64,000 bases of DNA. Source: Mactra quadrangularis (lineage: Eukaryota; Mollusca; Bivalvia; Venerida; Mactridae). The DNA lies in contig CM046298.1 of assembly GCA_025267735.1 (NCBI GenBank), positions 40,798,917 to 40,862,916 of the forward strand, read 5' to 3'. The position numbers and the translations under genes were made by a program. Positions 54,101 to 63,100 of this stretch are shown here, one piece after another (position 1 is the stretch's first letter; each line of letters starts with the position of its first letter). A model generated the notes under the pieces. That model made no database searches. It was not told the DNA's origin and worked only from the letters and a program-made list of their open reading frames with translations.

Positions 54101-57100
54101 GGGCCATTTGGTAGAAAGACCGAAACTCATGTTATATCTTAAACCCTTATTAATTGTTAACAGTGCACAACCTGGTTATTTGTAGTCCAATCCTTACGGT
54201 TTTTTGTTCGTTTTATCAAATCCTAAAACTAAGTTTCTTATTAGCATATACTATTTTAATTTGCAAATTCTATGAATCGCATCTGTAACATTCTATTCGT
54301 TGTTAGCAATTAATGATTGTCCTTGGGCTGATATCAATCTAAAGAAATAGCTCCTTCCTCAAAACATTTATCGATTATTATTTTTGACATTTGACTATAA
54401 TTTAAAAAAAAGAAAAAAAGTTAATAAACAGTAAGAAACATATTAGCTATGAGTTGGTAGTGTTTTACATTCAATATGACATTTGATTATTGAAATAAAT
54501 AAATGTTTATTAATTTCATCAATGAAAATTTAAGGCGCTATTTCCTTTTTAACAGGCATAACAAAAACTTTAGGTCCAGATAAACGTATGTTGGGTCTCT
54601 TGTAATTATCGCGATCAAAACTTTAAAGTTATTTGGCAACTATTATATGTTTTAATGGTTAATCTTTGGGCCAGTTTATAAATATTGTTTCCAAACCTAC
54701 CCTGTGGTAATGTAATATTTCTTAACTCACATCTTCAATGTTAAATGTATATATATTGTAACATACAGTAATGTTAGTGGTTGATGTTTAGTACCCATCT
54801 ACGGTATCCCTAAAGTGACATTTTGAAATACCTATTTTATTTTCACAACTATTTCGTTCAAACGTAATATTATTTCGTTTTTACGAAGTATTATTTCGTT
54901 TTTACGAAATATTATTTCATTTATTCGAAATATTTTTTCGATTTAACGAAATGATATTACGTTTTAACAAAATAATTATTTCGAAAAAAATCAAAATAAT
55001 ATTATTTCGAAAAAACGAATAATTATTTCGTTTAAACGTAATATCATTTTGTTAAATCGAAATAATATTTCGAATAAACGAAATAATATTTCGTATAAAA
55101 CGAAATAATATTTCGTAAAAACGAAATAATATTACGTTTAAACGAAATAGTTGTGAAAATAAAAAAGTATTTCAAAATGTCACTTTAGGGGCTCCGTAAC
55201 CATCCCCTTCTTTCACTTTATCTATAATTTTATTCATTGTACTTGCACTTATATATTGTTATGTGATAATGTAACATATAGTAAACTTTTAGCTTCTCTA
55301 AACTATTAGATTCTAGGTAGAGAAAGTCACTGAATAAATGTATACATTACTATTAGTTTTCTGGTAGTTAAACTCATTCTACTATTTTGGTACATGTAAA
55401 GTGCAAATATTTTTATTTTATTTTTATACCTCGTCATTTAAAAACCGGCCCAGTTGACTTTGTCGGTTTGGGATTCAATCTCTGTGCCTACATACTTTCG
55501 AGGACTTTATCTCTTGGCATATTTAATGACTATCTCCTTTTTACGACTATTTCCCTGCTTATCCTTTATAAATTAGTAATACATATTGTAATATGTAGTA
55601 GATTTTTATATTTGTTTTGCACAAGTCATGATATATATATATATAGCACTTTTTGCGTATTGTATGTATTATGTTATGTTGTATTTTTTTCGCGTAATTA
55701 TAGTTACTCTATGTAATTATTGTACAATTTTTATGCTCCAAATTAAAGAGTGTGAGACTGATGTCGTTGACGTCTAGAAACTATACAAGCAATATTAACA
55801 TGTAGGCTTCACCTTCTATTGGCTGTAGGTGTTGTATCCACCTATGTATTAATCCTTGCATGTTGTCATTAACACCTTCAGTGACAGAATAAACAATGGG
55901 CTACTTATCTTTGGCATAAGTACAATGTCTATACCATGTGTCGTTTTTTGATAATTAGCGGTCGCAATATCAATACAACGAACCATTTAGACATATGTTT
56001 CTTCAATAGCAGACTGTTTTACTATTTCACCTTTGTATAGGATAATTTGGAGGGATAATATCCAGGCACGTAGGAAGCATTTTCAGATGGGGGCTAATTT
56101 GCGTAAAAAAGCGTTTCCTAATGTTACAGTGTTTATGTTTACAATGTAAGTTTAATTTTACACTGCATTTGAGCATTCTTGTTCCATAAAAAGTGTTTGC
56201 AATATTGATTTGACGAAAAAGCACACATGTATCAATCAATTAAGTGTGACAGATTAAATAAAAATCCTCAATCACTATAACTGCTGAAAATATTCCCCCC
56301 CTAGCCCCCCCCCCCCTGTTCCTACGGGCCTGATATCTTCTGATAAGTTACCCATATGTTTAATTGGAAAAGACCAGTTAATTAAAGTGACATTGTTGAC
56401 TGTCTAGTGTTTACTGATTCAACTCGCAAAAGGTTTCATATATTTGTATTTTGAATCAAATTGATCATAAAATGTCACATTGTTTAGGCACCATAAATTA
56501 CCTTAAAAAGCATTACATAATGTAAATTCGAATTGTTTGTTCGTTGCTTGCAAACGAATAACATAAAAATTATTTTTATAGTGATTAGTGTATTGAATTG
56601 ATCAATGGTCATTTTTTCATTTTTTTTACATTGTAATCAATTTGTGTTTTAACGTTCTTGTTTCATTTAATTTATTAAGACATATATTCATTCCAAGTCT
56701 CACTTAAACAATGCAAACACATTTGATGACATAAGTATTGTTCATTGTGTTATTTCTTATTTAGATTACATTCAATTATTCATCATATGCTTATAGCTAA
56801 ATGCCGCAATAAACTTGCTATATGTTTAGGCAGGGATTTTATATAACAGGGATTTGTAACGATAAGTAAATGTAATAGATTTTCATCAAATTTCACTGTC
56901 GTCGCTATTATTTCAGCCAATACGGAAAACAAGTATAACAAGTTTAAATAAAGATAATTACATGAAAGTTTGTACCAGTACCATTCAAAATGACATAAAT
57001 ATTAGGAAAAATGTGTTTCTAGATGATTTTGAGGTAAATTACGCTCACAGACTGTTTCACAAACTAATGTATTTTCCCGCCGATCTGCCATTTTTAGCCC

Positions 57101-60100
57101 CATTTTACATCACCAAAAGTCATATTTTCGGTCATAATTGCAACAATTTTTTATCAAAAACTTCAGAAACATTTACAAGTTGCATGGAAGACATGTACAA
57201 AAACATAAATCAAGTTTTTAAACTCTGGAACAGTTTGTACAGCCTGCTTCAGCCAGTTATAGACAGTGACGACCGAGAAAATTCAAAAAAGCACTTCGTT
57301 ACAAATCCCTGTTATATAGAATCCCTGGTTTATGTAACAAGATGACAGAACACTTCCACTAACATTTGATTAAGTTTATGTTTACTTGACTATCAGAAAC
57401 CAATCTTTTTTAGTCATGTGGTCTACAATTCGGCAACGAAGTGCGTCTGTTCACGTTTTTGAGTTTGATGTCGATCACATGACTGTATGCAGTGACATTG
57501 CAATCATTTTGAAATTCTCTTGAATGCAGTGAGATCTTCTTTTGCAATGCAGGAAGACAACTTGTGATAAATATAATCATGTTATTGTTTTATTTCAGAC
57601 GAACCTGACCCACATGCAGCTCTTTCCTCAGGTATGTAATCACCATTAAAGTGTATAAATAAATATCTTATGATGGTTCAAATCAACAATATGTTTAACA
57701 AGTTTAACAAGTTAAAATTCATATATTAATTAGAATCACCATACAGGTCAACATTGAGACAAAAATTAATACAAACCGTACACAAAGTCTTTATTAAACC
57801 AACATTTTAAAGGTGTATAATATTATTTAAGTATTTCAGTGAGGATTATTAAATCTTTATTGCCCAATATCATATTAATTGTCAGGATCAACTGTGAAAA
57901 AAAATTGCAAACTTTCGTTCGTTAGATAATACGTTCATTTCATACGTCTTTGGTTCTGTGCCTTACCAACCGCCTTAGAAACAAAAATGCGTGCTAGTTA
58001 CATTGTAATTGTATACACACATTTATGCACTCTTTTTACATAGTCTTTCCATAAGCGAGTGACTTATTATGCCTCAGTCCCATAAAATCGTGGCTTGTTA
58101 CGGACCCGTACGTGCAGACAGTCATAGGCCGTGGGAAGCCTTGCGTATCAAGGTGACGGTACGCACATGGTACAAAACAACACACCCGTACAGAGCAGTA
58201 GCTAGAAGATATGCATGTTTAATCCATACTCGGCCCCGATTTTGTTCACGATTTGACTTTGAAACTGATACGTGTATCCTGGGCTCATCTCACGGACCCT
58301 GATAAAAACGTAACAAGCCGTACGGGTACGCAAGAGTTCGTACGGGTCCTTGCGGAACTTGATCGCATGGCGCCCGTACGGTGACCTCACGGCTATTTTT
58401 ATGTTTATGGGACTGTAGCTTTGAGTAAAGCCGTTTTATCAACATCTCTGTTTATATTATTCCTGAATACAAATTATGAACTAATGCATTTATAGCATGA
58501 CTGTGATGTTAAGTGTAAATTTCTCTTTATGATTACAGGTGACAGTCTTACAGCTCTGGAACTAACCTCAGTTATATTGATACCATTAGTGTTAGGTATT
58601 GTTTTAGCTGTAGTAATGGGTATCTGTGTTTACAAGAGAAGACGAAATAACAGACGATTTATTGCACAACGAAAGTTTGGACCAGTTGAGGTACAGTGTT
58701 GTCGATATACATGTAAAATTATATAATGCCCTCACAGCATATTCGGAAGTTTATTAACATGTTCATATAAAAGAACTAAAATCAATGATCACTTTGTGAA
58801 TGTATAAACGCAATTGTATGGTCATTCAAAATATCAATTACAATTGACATAACATAATTTTTTATGTGTAATAATGTACAAGTATGTGAAATACAGACAT
58901 AACATATGTATGTGTATTTATGTACGATTATCTGATATATTGACATAATAAATCGACCTTCCAGAATTGTAGTAATGTCGTAAGTGCTACTTACGACCTT
59001 ATATGGCCCATACATATTTGGAATCTGTATGTAAAGGCGCATCTGATTATATTTACTTCAATTTATTTGTAATGCAATATGTTGACCAAAACATAAAAAA
59101 ATAAAAGGTCGTAAGTAAAACACCATCTAATTGATCGGTAAAATAAGGTCGTATCTGTGAATTGCTAATTATTGATGTTCGTGTAAATATTTTTGATGCT
59201 ATACTGACTCAAAAAAAGTCAGTAAAAAGAGCATGTTATTAATGATACCTAATTAACATTATAACAATATTATTGCATTTATAATTTAAACATTTTATAT
59301 CACATACGACTTAAATGCATAACAGTGTTGGTAAAAGGTCGTAAGTGACAGTTACGACCTTTCAGACATACAGTTACGACCTTTTAGACATACAAAATGT
59401 GTTAGTATTTTTTAACGTCGTATTCAACACATATATATGCCATATATACGACGGCCAGTTCTTTCTACTATAGGTACAAAAACGTCAGTCTTGAAAGGTA
59501 GTTTTAAGTTTTTAGTAAATTTTGTACATTTACACTATAATTGATACATGATAAGTTACTCATGGAATGTCTAATTGAAAGAGTAAGAACCAAATTCTTG
59601 AAAATATGTCAGGTTTTAACGGAAAATAGTTATTTGAAAATTTTACGCAGTTTTTTCTTGTTTTCTCAAAATTATATTATTGAAGTTACGACCTTTCTAT
59701 TCTAGTGGATCGAAATATGTAATACATGTGTATGTACGAGTATGTGAAATATTAACATAACATATAAAGTTAATCGGCATGTCATAGATCAGCATATTCA
59801 CCTATTCAGTGGGCAAGTCCAATGTTTAAAGTACAAAACACGCATGACCTAAAATACGACCTGTATAATGATACTTATTTATTACATTCCAATTTGGTCA
59901 TCTTGCAGGAATTGAACCCAATATATGATGGTATTGCTTTAAACATCAACACAGAAAAAGTTCAACCATTTGAAACAGATAGCTATGAGATAGAGTATAC
60001 AAGATTAGATTTTATATCTGTAATTGGTGAGGGAGCATTTGGTAAAGTTGTTAAAGCAGAGTATTATGTCACTGATGATGATAGACGTACAAATAATGGG

Positions 60101-63100
60101 AAAATTGTTGCTGTGAAAATGTTACGAGGTAAATATTTTATAGGTTTAGGCCACAACAAGTTGATCATGAAAAAAAAGATCTGAAAAAAATGACGCGAGC
60201 GAGCGAAGAAAAAAAGAAAAAAGTCTTTATTCACTTGCTTTATATAGCGGTTTGACCAAATTTTCATGAGCGAGCGAGGAAATAAAATTTTTTTTGTGTA
60301 AAAAACGTCAAAATTAAGGTGCCAGCGAATCCATAGAACATATGATATATTTGTTGTGGCCTTATGAAAATAATGAAAGAGGTTCACAAATAAGAAGGAT
60401 GCCGCCGCTGTAGCACTTAACATGTAAAATATGGTATTTCTGAATCAATGCATGGCATGTTTTGTCATTTACAAAAAAGATGTTGACATTCGAATATTTT
60501 CAAAACTTTACTTGATGTTTTAAAACTGTTGCTCTTTAAATGTTATGGAGGAATATTAGGAATAGTGTCAAGGCTGGACAATTTGCTGTCAAATACAAAT
60601 AAAGTAATTGACATTCAAAGATCTTCAAGACGAAACTTACTGCTTTTTAAATTGTAGTTTTTGAAACGTCATAACTAAATTGTTAGGTACAAAAATGTCA
60701 TATTTACATGTTCCCATCTATTGAAAGTGCCATTGTAAAAATAATTGAGTTTATCTGTTTTAATTAGTTGCATGCATATTGGCATTTCTCTAGAGTGCCC
60801 AATTTTGTCTGGTTTAATCATTTATATATATCTTTCAGACTTTTACACTGGAGATGAATCTCGCAGCTTTCTACTAGAAATTCAAGCCATGAAAAATTTA
60901 GGTCACCACCCTTGTATAGTCAGTATCATAGGTTGTTGCCTTGCTGGTCCTAAATTGTGCCTCGTTATGGATTATTGTGCTTTAGGGGATTTACGAAATT
61001 ATCTCAGAAAATATCGCGAGAAGGTATGTTACACTGTTTACTGCTTCATATAAAGGTAATTTCTAAATAATGTCAGAGTTATTAAAAGTTGTTGCTACAG
61101 TGCTTAGTGAAATAACAAATTAGAGCGCAATAACCTTCCAAAATTGATGAAAACAACTGTTGGACAATTAGCTGCAATTTTTGAATATAATTCCATTGAG
61201 ACTTAACTGTCATAAACAGTTCTTAAAATGTCATGACCTTGCTGTAAACAGAAAACTGACTATTGTTCATTGTGCAGCCACGAATAATGCTAATTGCGAA
61301 ATTGTTGTTAATTTTTGGATTGTCTTTATAGCAGAACTAAATTTGTTTGTTTTTTCAGCTGATGTATACAATGCCGTCAACATATGGTATGATGATAAAA
61401 ACACCAAATTGTTACATGCAAGATCAAATGTTTACACCAAGTAAACAAACAAGTTCAAGCAACAGTAACAATTCTAACTCAGGTATGTTTGTACATTTTT
61501 ACTAGCTGATTATTTTTTTTAACTACATTTAACGCCGTGTCAACACAATTTAGGTCATTTTACGGCGTCCAGCGCACCTAACCTAGCTTTCCTGGACCAT
61601 TGTCTATAACCAGTACTCACCTACCATTCCATAAGGCCGGAAACTTCTCCATATTATCTAATCAATGGAGGAAAATCGACATTATTGTCAAATTTTCATG
61701 GAAGGGTATAACCTCCCGGGGTGGGATTCGAATCCGCACCCCTTCGGGCACGAGATTCCAAATCCCGGCGCGCTACCAACTGCGCTATCGACCCGGGTTA
61801 CTAGCTGATTCGATCAGTTGGTAGCGTAACTAGACTACGAATAAAAGAGTCGGTGGTTTGAGTACTGAAAGTTTCTTAAGTCATTAAATGATTTCTACTG
61901 TCATTCTTCTGCATACCTCTGAATCAAGCAGAGCTGATGTCGGCCTCTTTGGCGGGTATATACTCAGTTTATATTTTGGTCCAGAGATCTATGCCAATTA
62001 ATATATAGAAACCTGGATAGGACAACTGACTGCAACAATATGACCAAAAACTTGATTTGTTTATGTTTGTTTTATTTGGTTTAACGCCGTAGCAACACAT
62101 TAAATAGGTCATATAACGGCGGTCAGTCAACCTACTCACTCCTCCTAGCCTAGAAAGGCTAAATCTCTGAATTTAGCTGTTAACCAACTACTTAGCACAT
62201 ACTTTCGTCAGTGACTGACAAATGCCCTACATAATTAAAAATCATTGGTAGGAGGGAAAATGGTCGTTGAAATAATTTCATGACCAAACCCCACGAAAGT
62301 ATGCCCCGCCCTGGAACCGAATCAACGACCCTTCGATCAGTAGACTTGCGTGCTACCAACTGAGCTAGCCGGGCGGCTCTTTATAGAAGCACGTTGAAGC
62401 CAACACAGCTTCACTGTCTTCATGCAGTCTTCTAACATTAAATAGTACTTGCCCTAGTATTACATGTAGGCAGGAAATAGACACTCTTACGTGTATTGTT
62501 TGTTTATATGAAAAAACGACCTGATCTTCAATATGTTGTACTATCTTCCCATTTTTTATTTTTTCAGACGGATCAATACCTTCTGATGTATCGGAAGCAC
62601 AACTTTTATCATACGCTAGACAAGTCACAATGGGCATGGTAGGTAACTCTTACATGTAAAGATTTAAAAATGTGTACACTCGTTGTCTCCCTTGTATTTA
62701 ACTAAAACACATGTTGCGTCTTTTGTTAAAATAAAATGCTTACATGTATTCTTTCGCCTGATAATTGGCAAATGGAAAGATCTTTAAAACTTTCTTTTTC
62801 ATGGGGGGTGTCTGGACCCCTTCTAGACAGGTGCTTGCGAACAGCACCACTCGACTTTGTTCAAATATGAGATGATATAAACTTACCAATCATCTTTATA
62901 GGTCACAAATTAAACACATTTTTAGACCAAGTATTATTGGTATGATTCGCTATTTTTGCTCAGTCAGTGCTCGTTTGCCTAAGAATAAGTGGATTCTGTG
63001 CTCGATTCCCGGGCAAGACTTACACACTTTGTTATGTTTGCTCCTGAACTAGTTTATTCGGCCATATCGCAATAACTCATGTGTGTTTTTTCTCTTTACT

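Noticed and set aside
60064..60423. 119-codon minus-strand frame
   Set aside because: Antisense to kinase exon 15 and its intron. No splice or domain support.
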